This document shows positions 44,774 to 54,200 of a DNA stretch of 64,000 nt, piece after piece. Location: the NCBI RefSeq assembly GCF_014651495.1, contig NZ_BMWZ01000003.1:496001-560000 (forward strand). The letters run 5' to 3'. The notes beneath the pieces are model-generated. The model saw only the letters and a program-made list of their open reading frames with translations, had not been told where the DNA came from and searched no databases. The stretch comes from Algibacter mikhailovii (GTDB taxonomy: Bacteria > Bacteroidota > Bacteroidia > Flavobacteriales > Flavobacteriaceae). Position 1 is the first letter of the stretch. Every line of letters begins with the position of its first letter. The translations under genes were made by a program, and so were the position numbers.

Positions 44774-45456
44774 ATTCTATCTGGATAATCAGAAATTATA
44801 GCATCAACGCCATAAGATTTTATACGCGCTAAAGGATTTAAATTATTTACGGTAAAAGCAAACACTTTAAAATCTTCCTTTAACTCCTCAACAACCTCCT
44901 CAGTAAGCATTGTATAATCCAAATGAATGGATACCGCATTAATGCGTTTAGCAAGAGACAAGGCTTTTTCTAGATTATTATCTGTTATTACTCCTAACGG
45001 AATTTTATCATTTATTTTATGTACTGTTTCTAATAATTCTTCTTGAAAACTAGATACCAAAATATTATCATAGTCCCACCCCTTCTTTTCTGCATAGAAT
45101 GTAATAATACGAGCAGCTTCTTTGGCTGTATCTTGCCCCTTTAAATCTATGTTTAATAAACACTTATTATCTATAAAAATTAAAACCTCAGCTAAGGTTG
45201 GAATTTTATAAGTGCCTTTAGTTTTTAAATTTTTCAGAGACCTTAGCGGATGTTTAGCAACCTCCCCCGTTCCATCTGTAATTCTATCAACGGTAAAATC
45301 ATGAAAAGCCACAAGCTCGCCAGAGGCGCAACGGTGTACATCTATTTCTACACCATCAACTTTTAAAGCCATGGCCTTCTTAATTGACTCAATTGTGTTT
45401 TCTGTGATATGACCCTTAGCTCCTCTATGGCCAATTTTTAAAATGTTGTTACTCAT
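44770..45456 (-). CDS. Glycerophosphodiester phosphodiesterase
   Basis: 228 aa, short cytoplasmic form without signal peptide. The catalytic His-Arg-Gly motif GHRGAKGHITENT (8-20), EIDVH (about 37-41) and AFHDFTVDRIT (about 49-59), with the later NIDLK and the C-terminal VDAIISDYPD, are complete. It splits glycerophosphodiesters to glycerol-3-phosphate and an alcohol, recycling phospholipid head groups. Overlaps the flavoprotein ATG by 4 bases. Confidence 0.92.
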   Translation of the reverse strand: MSNNILKIGHRGAKGHITENTIESIKKAMALKVDGVEIDVHRCASGELVAFHDFTVDRITDGTGEVAKHPLRSLKNLKTKGTYKIPTLAEVLIFIDNKCLLNIDLKGQDTAKEAARIITFYAEKKGWDYDNILVSSFQEELLETVHKINDKIPLGVITDNNLEKALSLAKRINAVSIHLDYTMLTEEVVEELKEDFKVFAFTVNNLNPLARIKSYGVDAIISDYPDRI

Positions 45457-45460
45457 ATTC

Positions 45461-46324
45461 TTAATTTAATGGACGCATTAATCCTTCCTGTGCTACCGAG
45501 GCAATTAATTTACCATCGCGGGTAAAAATATTTCCTCGTGCAAAACCTCTTGCTCTTGAAGCACTGGGAGACTCCATAGAAAACAATAACCAGTCTGAGA
45601 AATCAAATTCTCTAAAAAACCACATCGAATGATCAAGGCTCGCCGTTAGCGTATTGGTCCAGTCTGCTATTTTAGCATGCGGATTTAATGCCGAAATCAA
45701 AAGATTATAATCTGATATATAGGTAAGCACCTGCTGTTTTTTTGACAAATTCAAACCGTTTATATCTCCTTTTAATTTAAACCAAACATCACTATATGGT
45801 GGTAAATTTTTCCGATCAAAAGGATTCACAATTTCTGTAGGTTTAAACTCTATTGGGCGATTAATTTCAAAAAACGCCTTGAGGTCTTTAGGTAGAATAT
45901 CACCCCATTTCTTCAACATATCTGTCCAACTCAATAAATCCTCGGGTTGTTTTAAGTTAGACTTCATTTCTATTTGATGATCATATCCCTCTTCTGCTTT
46001 ATGAAATGATGCGGCTAAAATAAATATAGGCACCTCATTTTGAATTGCAGTAACCCTTCTCACAGAAAAACTACCACCATCTCTAACTTTATTAACCGTA
46101 TAGGTTATTGATGTATTAAGATTTCCTGCTTCTAAAAAATAGGCATGCAATGAATGTAAGACCCGCTGGTTTGTAATTGTCCTACTTGCTGCATTAACAG
46201 CTTGAGCTAAGACCTGACCACCAAATACAACGGGACTACCAACGGTTTCACTAACTCCATTAAACTTACAATCATCTACTTTTTCAAGTATTAAAAGATT
46301 TAATAAATCATTAACCGTGGTCAT
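45461..46324 (-). CDS. tesB: Acyl-CoA thioesterase II (TesB-like)
   Basis: 287 aa double-hotdog thioesterase. N-terminal VFGGQVLAQAVNAA and LHSLHAYFLEAGN, and the second-domain block SLDHSMWFFREFDFSDWLLFSMESPSASRARGFARG split over about 225-266, are the TesB signatures. It releases free fatty acids from acyl-CoA in the cytosol. First gene of the minus-strand run down to the nitrilase; gap to the phosphodiesterase gene is 4 bases. Confidence 0.93.
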   Translation of the reverse strand: MTTVNDLLNLLILEKVDDCKFNGVSETVGSPVVFGGQVLAQAVNAASRTITNQRVLHSLHAYFLEAGNLNTSITYTVNKVRDGGSFSVRRVTAIQNEVPIFILAASFHKAEEGYDHQIEMKSNLKQPEDLLSWTDMLKKWGDILPKDLKAFFEINRPIEFKPTEIVNPFDRKNLPPYSDVWFKLKGDINGLNLSKKQQVLTYISDYNLLISALNPHAKIADWTNTLTASLDHSMWFFREFDFSDWLLFSMESPSASRARGFARGNIFTRDGKLIASVAQEGLMRPLN

Positions 46325-46466
46325 ATATTATTCTTTCTTTTGTAAATGAATCATCGAAATAATATGAAGTTTTGTATAAAATTTTTATAACTTCAAATTT
46401 TAATTCGCTTAATCAAGACATAATCTTCTAGTAACAAAGATAAACAGACTATCTATGACTTTTACA

Positions 46467-47267
46467 ATGAAATCCATATTCATTTTATTATTACTGCTAT
46501 TATCTTGTAATACAGGAGACTTAAATGTTATTGCAGAAATAGATAATGAGGTAGATGAATCCTCGGCATTAGAAATTGTACAAGGGTCTAATTTGCTATG
46601 GACTATAGAAGATGCAGGGAACAAAAATTATTTATATGGCTTAAATAATAAAGGTAAAGTCAAGAAGAAAATTAAAATTACCAACTCAAAAAACATTGAT
46701 TGGGAAGACTTAACCTCAGATAACTCTGCCAACATTTATATTGGAGATTTTGGAAACAATGCTAAAAAAAGAGAAAAATTTACCATCTATAAAGTCAACA
46801 TAGACACCTTAACAACCAATAAAACTACGGCTAAAAAAATCCATTTCACAACACCTAAGGATGTAAAATCTGAGGATTATGAAAGCTTCTTTTTACTTAA
46901 TAACAACTTTTATATTTTCAGTAAAAACCACAAAACAAGCCTCTTACTAAAAGTTCCTAATAAAATCGGATCACACAAAGCCGAATTGATAACTAAATTT
47001 AAACTGGATGGTAAATCCACAAAAGTTACTGCAGCAGCTATAAGTCCGAACAAAAAAACAATTGTCTTATTAAACCATGATAAATTATGGAAAATCACCA
47101 ATTTTTTATCTGAAAACTTTTTTGAAGGTGATATTGAAAAACACGATTTTAATCATAGCTCTCAGAAAGAGGGCATCTGCTTTAAGGATGAACATACGGT
47201 ATACATTTCTGACGAACGAAATAAAGCCAATGTTAGCTATATCTATTCCTATCAATTCAAGGATTGA
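46467..47267 (+). CDS. Lipoprotein with beta-propeller-like repeats, unknown function
   Basis: 266 aa from the ATG at 46467, which gives a direct lipoprotein signal (LLLLSC, Cys at about 14). An ATG four codons upstream is possible. The mature protein has repeated strands with IWT-, NKKTIVLLNHDKLWKIT- and EGICFKDEHTVYISDE-like segments, suggesting a WD- or SdiA-regulated-type propeller. No catalytic motif. It stands alone, divergent from tesB and convergent with the response regulator. Confidence 0.75.
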   Translation: MKSIFILLLLLLSCNTGDLNVIAEIDNEVDESSALEIVQGSNLLWTIEDAGNKNYLYGLNNKGKVKKKIKITNSKNIDWEDLTSDNSANIYIGDFGNNAKKREKFTIYKVNIDTLTTNKTTAKKIHFTTPKDVKSEDYESFFLLNNNFYIFSKNHKTSLLLKVPNKIGSHKAELITKFKLDGKSTKVTAAAISPNKKTIVLLNHDKLWKITNFLSENFFEGDIEKHDFNHSSQKEGICFKDEHTVYISDERNKANVSYIYSYQFKD

Positions 47268-47284
47268 ATTTGATACGGACTTAC

Positions 47285-48046
47285 CTACATATTCATCCAG
47301 TTTTTAACTGCCGAGGCTTTTGCTTTACTTACCACAATGCGTTCTGAAGCTGTAGGATTAACATTCATGATAAGTTTTCCATTAAAATAAAACTTAATAT
47401 TTGCAACGGCATTTCTATTTACAATAAATTGCCTGTTAACGCGATGAAATAATTCTGGATCCAGTTCAAGTTCTATATCCTCGAGTTTCTTATCGATTAT
47501 ATATGGTTTGTTTGTAAAAGTAACAGCCTTAACTATGCCTGTTTCAATATAAAAATAAGCTACATCATCTGTTTTAATTGGGAGCAATTCGTCCCTATGA
47601 TGCACTAAATAGGTTGTTTTAAAGGATTTTGTTTTTGAATTAATAAGCTCCAATAAACCTTCCAACTGGTTGTCATTTGTAGCACTCTGCGTAGACCTAT
47701 CTTTAAATTTGTTTATAGCCTCTGTTAACTCTTCTTCATTTATAGGCTTCAGCAAATAGTCAATACTATTTACTTTGAATGCCTTAAGCGCATATTGATC
47801 ATACGCCGTTGTAAAAACCACTGGGATATTTAGAACTACTTGATCAAAAATCTCGAATGAAATGCCATCAGCGAGATGAATATCCATAAAGACCAAATCA
47901 GCTTCAACTTTTTGAGAAAAGTAAGCAACCGAAGCCTTAACAGAATCTAACACTTTAATAATTTCAATATCAGCATCAACACTATTTATAAGGTAGGTTA
48001 GGTTTTCGGCTGCAGCTATTTCATCTTCAACAATAACAACTTTCAT
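47285..48046 (-). CDS. LytTR response regulator
   Basis: 253 aa. Receiver domain at 1-120 with phosphorylatable Asp55 (LVFMDIHLAD) and the acidic pair near the N-terminus (VEDE), then a LytTR DNA-binding domain at about 145-250 (LFHRVNRQFIVNRNAV). It should be phosphorylated by the LytS-type kinase encoded 5 bases upstream and bind direct repeats near its target promoters. The closest candidate targets are the small secreted proteins to its right, but no site was identified. Confidence 0.93.
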   Translation of the reverse strand: MKVVIVEDEIAAAENLTYLINSVDADIEIIKVLDSVKASVAYFSQKVEADLVFMDIHLADGISFEIFDQVVLNIPVVFTTAYDQYALKAFKVNSIDYLLKPINEEELTEAINKFKDRSTQSATNDNQLEGLLELINSKTKSFKTTYLVHHRDELLPIKTDDVAYFYIETGIVKAVTFTNKPYIIDKKLEDIELELDPELFHRVNRQFIVNRNAVANIKFYFNGKLIMNVNPTASERIVVSKAKASAVKNWMNM

Positions 48047-48051
48047 ACGTT

Positions 48052-49116
48052 TTATTTTAAAGGTAATTTTACTTTAAACACCTTGTTAGAATCATTAATT
48101 AAAATATTTTTTTTCATCAGTATTTCGTAGCGCTTTTCTAAATTCGCCAACCCATTTCCTGTACTATCCACAAAGGTGGTTCTTGGCTTAATAGGGTTTT
48201 CTACAACAACAAGCGCATCTTCAACATACACTTTAACCAGCAATGGGTTTGACTCTGAAATCTCACTATGCTTTACCGCATTTTCAACCAATAATTGCAA
48301 TGCTAATGAGGGCAATTTTTTATTCAAATATTGTTCTTCGATATCAATACTAACCTCAAATCGAGTTCTATAACGTGTTTTGATAAGAAAAATATAACTA
48401 TCTAAAAACTTTAATTCGTCGCTTAAAGTCACTAAGTCCTCACTACCACTTTGCAAAATATAGCGGTACATGAAAGACAACTTATTTACAAAAGTTGTGG
48501 CTTGCTTATTATCCCTAATTAATGAATTGAGTGAATTTAAAGAGTTAAATAAAAAGTGTGGGTTTATTTGATTTTTTAGAGCTTCTAACTCATTTTTCAA
48601 ACTTTGTTGTTTTAATTGTTCCTTTTCTGCTAAATCAACTTGATGTGCCATTTGCAACCTTATTATTCTAGCAATAAAAATTATAATTACCATTATAACG
48701 GCGTAAACCATATGTATAATAGTATCTGCCAAATCTGTTATAATTTGTCCGGTCACTATCTCGTCTATGAAAATAAAAGAATGAACGGCTATTATAAACA
48801 GCAAAATATTAGCTAATATTCGCATGACACTCCTTGTAAAAATGCTAAGATTTGAATATAGCACTCTCCAATTCGTATTGATTTGAAGCAGCAACCAGGA
48901 ATAGATAAAAATAAAAAACAACCTAAGCAAGATATCTTTTACCGTAATTTCCGGGAATGAATTTGACCAACTTTTGCCTACTAGTTCATATAAAGCAAGT
49001 ATTCTAGGTAAATTAATAAAAAATGATATTAACAAGGCCACACCTAAAATCATGGATTGCTTGGCGCTCTTATACTCGAAAATATTGTTTTTATTCATAT
49101 TTATAGTTAGATACAT
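48052..49116 (-). CDS. LytS/YehU-type sensor histidine kinase
   Basis: 354 aa. Four membrane helices in the first 155 residues, then a cytoplasmic coiled-coil and the His_kinase domain with phospho-acceptor His187 (LKNQINPHFLFNSLNSL). The C-terminal ATPase domain has LALQLLVENAVKHS and GNGLANLEKRYEI. There is no separate sensor domain, so the membrane bundle probably senses the signal. The start may be the ATG at 49116 or the next at 49098. It forms one operon with the regulator. Confidence 0.92.
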   Translation of the reverse strand: MYLTINMNKNNIFEYKSAKQSMILGVALLISFFINLPRILALYELVGKSWSNSFPEITVKDILLRLFFIFIYSWLLLQINTNWRVLYSNLSIFTRSVMRILANILLFIIAVHSFIFIDEIVTGQIITDLADTIIHMVYAVIMVIIIFIARIIRLQMAHQVDLAEKEQLKQQSLKNELEALKNQINPHFLFNSLNSLNSLIRDNKQATTFVNKLSFMYRYILQSGSEDLVTLSDELKFLDSYIFLIKTRYRTRFEVSIDIEEQYLNKKLPSLALQLLVENAVKHSEISESNPLLVKVYVEDALVVVENPIKPRTTFVDSTGNGLANLEKRYEILMKKNILINDSNKVFKVKLPLK

Positions 49117-49151
49117 TGCTAAGATAATTAATAGGTTTTATTAAACAAGAA

Positions 49152-49183
49152 AAGAGACTGTCATACCCTGAGGACAGTCTCTT
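49152..49183 (-). terminator. Terminator of the 49223-49639 gene
   Basis: Perfect 11-base stem AAGAGACTGTC/GACAGTCTCTT with a 10-base loop, about 40 bases past the stop on the minus strand. Confidence 0.8.
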
Positions 49184-49222
49184 AAGAAATTGCTATTAAT
49201 CATTCTCAGGGCAAAATGAATT

Positions 49223-49639
49223 CTACATTTCCACTTCGTACAGCTCTATATCCTGAATATTTAAAACCCCATCATCCGCTATCTCACCAAACACTTCTTT
49301 AAACACTATAGATTCTTCATATTCCAACTGCTTCTCATACTCCAATCCTTCAACTGGATCAAAATTTTCTGGTAAATACTTTTTTGTATCAAACCCTAGG
49401 TTAACGTCCTCCTCTACTTCATAAACTTCAATTTGGTTAACCCTTAATATTCGGTTTGCTTCCGGACCATCCATGCTTTCTATAGAAGTCAATTCTAGAA
49501 CATAGTCGTCATCCAGAACTTCCAAATATTCATTACCATGATAATTATTTTCTATTCGTTCAATATTCTTTTTTATTCCGAAAGATGTCAACAGCAATAC
49601 AAACATACCTCCTGCCAACGTTATCATAACTTTTTTCAT
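49223..49639 (-). CDS. Small secreted acidic protein, unknown
   Basis: 138 aa. Signal peptide or membrane anchor at 1-22 (GGMFVLLLTSFGIKK). The mature part is very acidic and includes the phrase GFDTKKYLPENFDPVEGLEYE, a type of segment I associate with small exported flavobacterial proteins. It ends with a terminator and is preceded by another tiny gene 28 bases away. Function unknown. Confidence 0.75.
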   Translation of the reverse strand: MKKVMITLAGGMFVLLLTSFGIKKNIERIENNYHGNEYLEVLDDDYVLELTSIESMDGPEANRILRVNQIEVYEVEEDVNLGFDTKKYLPENFDPVEGLEYEKQLEYEESIVFKEVFGEIADDGVLNIQDIELYEVEM

Positions 49640-49667
49640 AATTCTCTTTTTTAGTTACTAACCTGCT

Positions 49668-49802
49668 TTAAATAAATAAAACAGAATCTTCATTGTAATC
49701 ATTTAACGTGTAAACTTCTTTTGATTCTAAAGTCTCTTCTTTGATGTTTTTCCAGTCTATGGCGAATCGCAACCAATTATTTTTTTTATTTGATACTTCC
49801 AT
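49668..49802 (-). CDS. Very small protein, unknown
   Basis: 44 residues starting at the ATG MEVSNKKNNWLRFAIDW. A longer reading from 49967 would begin inside the terminator of the gene upstream, so I reject it. A TATATTTG box at 49842-49849 fits a start near 49835, giving a short leader to this ATG. The peptide has an amphipathic, tryptophan-bearing N-terminus and an acidic tail (TLNDYNEDSVLFI). It may be co-expressed with the acidic secreted protein 28 bases downstream. Confidence 0.45.
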   Translation of the reverse strand: MEVSNKKNNWLRFAIDWKNIKEETLESKEVYTLNDYNEDSVLFI

Positions 49803-49841
49803 AATGCTATTATTTATTAAGTTCATTTTTGATTTCTGGGA

Positions 49842-49849
49842 CAAATATA
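49842..49849 (-). promoter_or_regulatory. Candidate -7 box for the 49802 gene
   Basis: TATATTTG on the minus strand fits TAnnTTTG and lies just after a strong terminator. The -33 element is not clear. Confidence 0.4.
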
Positions 49850-49937
49850 TAGCGCTGCTCATGCCCTGTTGAGCATAATTTAGGTGAAGCAGCCAAACCT
49901 TAATTTGAACTAACTTTATATAGAAGTAAAACGAAAA

Positions 49938-49978
49938 AATCCTATTGCAGAAAGCATAAACCTTCACGCAATAGGATT
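49938..49978 (-). terminator. Rho-independent terminator of the 50001-50420 gene
   Basis: Perfect 11-base stem AATCCTATTGC/GCAATAGGATT with a 19-base loop, followed on the minus strand by TTTTTT, 22 bases past the stop. Confidence 0.87.
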
Positions 49979-50000
49979 AAATATTTTGAAAAATTATAGG

Positions 50001-50420
50001 TTATTCCTTAACCAATTTTTCCAACCTTGTATTCACACTGTAAACTATTTTATGTATATTTTCTAAATGCATAACATATTCTTTTGGGCTGAGCATTTCC
50101 TTGACCTCTGCATTCATTTGATCAATGTTTTCTGAAAACTTAATTTTAACTTCCTCTGGAGAATTTCCTTGGTCCTTATCATTAAGTCGTACCATTTTAG
50201 AAACATACTTTAAAACAATAGCGTCATACTGCTCCAGTTTGTCTTCAGAAAGTTTCATGGCATCTACACCTTCCCTGAATGCAATTTGCAAATTATCATA
50301 TTCATCTGGTGTATAAATTTTTACTTTATTCTTTTCTCTTTCCTTTTGTTTTTCAGTTAAGTTTTGAGCTCCAATATTGGCAACAAGTAGTAGGCAGATT
50401 GTAAGAAGCAAATGTTTCAT
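50001..50420 (-). CDS. Small periplasmic helical protein, unknown
   Basis: 139 aa. Signal peptide at 1-19 (ANIGAQ-N). The mature part is charged and predicted almost entirely helical (KLEQYDAIVLKYVSKMVRL, NIDQMNAEVKEMLSPKEY), reminiscent of small Spy/CpxP-like periplasmic proteins, but without an LTXXQ motif. It has its own terminator. Confidence 0.75.
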   Translation of the reverse strand: MKHLLLTICLLLVANIGAQNLTEKQKEREKNKVKIYTPDEYDNLQIAFREGVDAMKLSEDKLEQYDAIVLKYVSKMVRLNDKDQGNSPEEVKIKFSENIDQMNAEVKEMLSPKEYVMHLENIHKIVYSVNTRLEKLVKE

Positions 50421-50513
50421 ATAAAAAATACTTTTTAAGATTAGGGCACTAAATTAAGACTTTCTTCTATTTTGGATACACGGTACATTGAATTTCTTTA
50501 AAATGTTCTATTT

Positions 50514-51194
50514 CTACTTTCTGTTTCTTGAATTATAAATATACTTTTCTACCACAACCGTAGTGACAATAATTATATAGAACTGTCCTAAAATGCCAAC
50601 AAAAAAAGAACTTTTACGAGCGACATCCGTAAGGGGAACAATATCTCCATACCCAATAGTTAACAATGTTATATAACTGTAGTACAATAGCGCATCTACT
50701 TTATTTAAAAAAGTTCCACCGGCGGGTAATAAGCCTTTAAATGACCCCGGCACTGCAATCTCAATAGTAGTAAACATAAAGAAGGCAAGAAACCCCATGG
50801 ATATATAGCCACTCATCAAACCAGTTATAACATTTTTACTAACTGACTTCGTTTTAAGGACTTGTTTAATGATTTCAATAGTAACAAAAATGTAAAAAAC
50901 GAAATAGACACCAAATCGAATAAATGAGAGCAAATTACTCTCTGATTTTTTAATTAAATTAAATCCAAAAATAACTATCAAAATTAAAAACAATATGGCA
51001 AAGGCCTGGGTAAGCCGCTTGTTTTTGGATGTCAAAAGAAGGCCAAAAAGAATATTAAGCATAAATAAAATAGGCATAATCACACTATCATATAACGCAA
51101 TGGGCATAATAAGTGAACCAAATAGTATTGCCAATTGACTACAAAAGAACAAGCCGTATCTTAGATCATGAAGCTTTCCATAAATTTTATTCAT
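50514..51194 (-). CDS. Two-pore-helix K+ channel (Ion_trans_2)
   Basis: 226 aa with six predicted membrane helices. The last pair flanks the K+ selectivity filter TIGYGD (179-184). The N-terminal four helices are shorter and less charged than in voltage-sensor channels, and there is no cytoplasmic RCK or cyclic-nucleotide domain. It would conduct K+ passively. It is probably an isolated gene, 44 bases from the giant envelope protein. Confidence 0.88.
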   Translation of the reverse strand: MNKIYGKLHDLRYGLFFCSQLAILFGSLIMPIALYDSVIMPILFMLNILFGLLLTSKNKRLTQAFAILFLILIVIFGFNLIKKSESNLLSFIRFGVYFVFYIFVTIEIIKQVLKTKSVSKNVITGLMSGYISMGFLAFFMFTTIEIAVPGSFKGLLPAGGTFLNKVDALLYYSYITLLTIGYGDIVPLTDVARKSSFFVGILGQFYIIIVTTVVVEKYIYNSRNRK

Positions 51195-51238
51195 GTCATC
51201 TATTTATTAGCAAATAATACCATCCCTCTAAGCAGTGA

Positions 51239-54200
51239 TTAAAGGCTTAAACTAAACCCAAATGAAAACCGTAAACCTTCAACACTATTGAACAAGTTAA
51301 AGGTCCCTGATATTTTTTCAGCTGCTGTTACCCAGAAACCTCCACCATAATCATTATGCCATGTATTGGATGATTCCCCACTCAACCAAACTCTACCCAC
51401 ATCCCCTCCTGCAAATACACCAATTTGAAAAGGAATAAAAGAGGTTCTAAATGATGGAAATCCATAGCGTAGATCAGCACTTGCCACCAACGCATTTCTT
51501 CCTGTAAAACGTTCTGTACGAAAGCCTCTTAAACCATTATTACTACCAATATTAGCCGCTTGATAAAACACCAAGTCATCACCAAATCGCCATTGTGTTC
51601 TCAAATCTGTTTTTAGAACCAACTTTCTATTTTTGGAAATAGCATTATAAAAACCTATGTTAGAATTTATATAACCATAGGTATAAGTACTATTATCAAA
51701 CTCAGTTTTACCGCCTACATTGAAAAGAAAAGTCATACCTCTAGTAGGGTTTAATACATCATCAAAGCTTTCATAATTAAATTCGGCCTCAATACCTCCA
51801 AAATATCGTCTTTTGTAGAATTCAGTATCAGACGGAGGCACTAAATCTGTAATAAACCTACCTTCTGTATCCCCTATTTGAATGCCATCAAACAAGGCTT
51901 TAAAAGCCAATTCACTCCCGTAATTCCCGTGTCTTACTACACCAAAATTAACAGACCTAATACTTTGTTTAACCCTATTATAGTCTAAATCTAAATCCTC
52001 ATCTGGATTCATAGTTTCATTTCCATAACCAAAAAAGTTATTGGCAAAATTCTCAGTGGTAAATAATCCACCTACCTGAAAATTCCAATTTTTAAAAACA
52101 TTGGCAAACTCCCCATCATATTTTAAAGCAAAGCCTTGGGTGGCAAAAAAGTAGCCGCCTCTAAATTTATGCTGTTGCGAAAATGGGTTACGTTGAAAAC
52201 CTTGTTTTGTTATCGCCACAGAGGCTCCTAAGGACACTCCATCATCTGGATTAAACCCAATAGCCGGTGATATTGTGGTTGAAGTCATGATGTTTTTTGT
52301 GTAATCAAAAAGATTCAAATTGTAAACATTGGTGAAATTAAGATTAGCACCTTTGTTCTCTACAACCGTATTCTTTTTACTCTTATGATCGTAAACTTTA
52401 ATAGCTTTTCCACTTTTTATATTATAGGTATCATTATTTTGCCCTCCTATTAATCTTATAAATATAGGTTTATCAGCCTTACCCGTGACCTCAAATACAT
52501 CCTTGTCGTCCAAACCATATATCCACATTTCTTTAGTTATCTCTCTATTAAAGGTTTTGTCTAAAATAACCCTTCCTTTTTCTCCATCCTTTATTCTTGA
52601 AACCTTAACCCGTGTCTCCTGACTACCAAGCCTCTCTATTTCAATAAAGTCATCTTTATCAGTACTTGTTATGATCACTAACTTATTAACTATTTCAAAA
52701 TACCTTTCGGCAATTTCCATCATGTTTGCGCGCCTTCCTCTCAATTTCTCTTTAATATCAGCTATATCTTCATCTTGTACTTCTACAGGTATTTTAGAGA
52801 ATGCCTTATCAATCACCTCATCAGTAATGTGCTCTTGCAGAAACTTAGCATGCTTTAACCATGTTTCTTTATTTGCTCTTTGAATTAAAATTCTATCTAA
52901 TTTTATTCCATCGGTGTTCATTCGTTCTATATCCTTTAACTCCTCATCATACTCCTGTAACTCGCGGGTTGCACCAGATAGACTTCTCAAAACATCTAAC
53001 AAAGCACCATCAAAATTACTATACACCTGATCTCTATCTCTTGGTATTGGCTTATAATGTTTATTGCCATTATCTTGATTAAATTGAGCCCAACGCCATT
53101 GATCTTGGTGCCTATCCCAATCGCCTATTAGCATATCAAAGAGACGTGCTCTAATAAAGGCATCTTCATCTATTTTATAACTTTCGTCTTTTCTTATTTT
53201 TTGAATAACATCATGCGTACTTTCAATATCATCGGCAAATCCAAAAAGAGCTGTACCAGAATAGTTTTTCTCAGGCCGTTCTTCAATAAGATATAATTCA
53301 TCACCATATTCATTATTAAATTCCCCCAATTGTTTGTGTTTAGGAACATAATACAATTTAGGATTGGTATGAAAAACCTCTGCTGCATCAGATAAATCTG
53401 GCACCGTAGCAAAAGCATAAGGGTGTGCCGAGGTATAAAAATCAAGAATAAAACTTTCTACAGATGTTCTTTTAAAATCATCTTGTATGTATTTGTTTTT
53501 ATAAAGTGTTGTTTGCAAAAACTGAGTGGCACTTTTTCTAAGGGCTCTCATATTCATTTGCCTGCCATCCTTTCTTTGAAGCCTTAAGGACTTCGTTTGA
53601 TTCCCGCCACCTTTACGAACAATTTTAAGCCCGCCATATAAGGTATCTAAAGTAGCAACCTCAGCATTAATAACGGTGCTATAAGCCTGTCTGTAATGAT
53701 CGCCCAATATTTTTTCAGCAACTCTAGAAACGTCTGTTTCATCATTGTTATAAACAGAAACCTCTATACTTTTAGGAAAGCTATCTGCTAAGTTTGATAC
53801 ATCATAAGTTTCCTTTGGCTTAAAGACCTCCTTAGTATATATAAGCTTAGGCTCTCCATTACTTTCGCCATAATAATTCACTCTTGCACTTCCATCTTTA
53901 AAAAATTTCAACTCAGCAAAACCTTGCTCTCCTGAAGAGAACAGCCCATTATTACCTAAAGCCGCATATGAAGATTTAGCTCCTGCTCCTGATACAATTT
54001 GCTTAATATTTCCTTTTTCTATATACTGTAAAGTATGCTCATGACCAGAAGCCAATACCACGTTATCCTTATCGAAAATAATGGTTTCAATACGCAACAT
54101 TAACTCATTATAGCGCTCATTAAACCTATCTTGCATAGACACACCGCCTTGACTACGAACCTGAGCGACAAAAGACCCCAGCCCTGGTAGCGGCACTTTT

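Noticed and set aside
53194-53445. Other-frame ORF inside the giant fusion gene
   Set aside because: Shadow of a well-supported 1234-codon frame; hydrophobic composition arises from reading the main gene out of frame.
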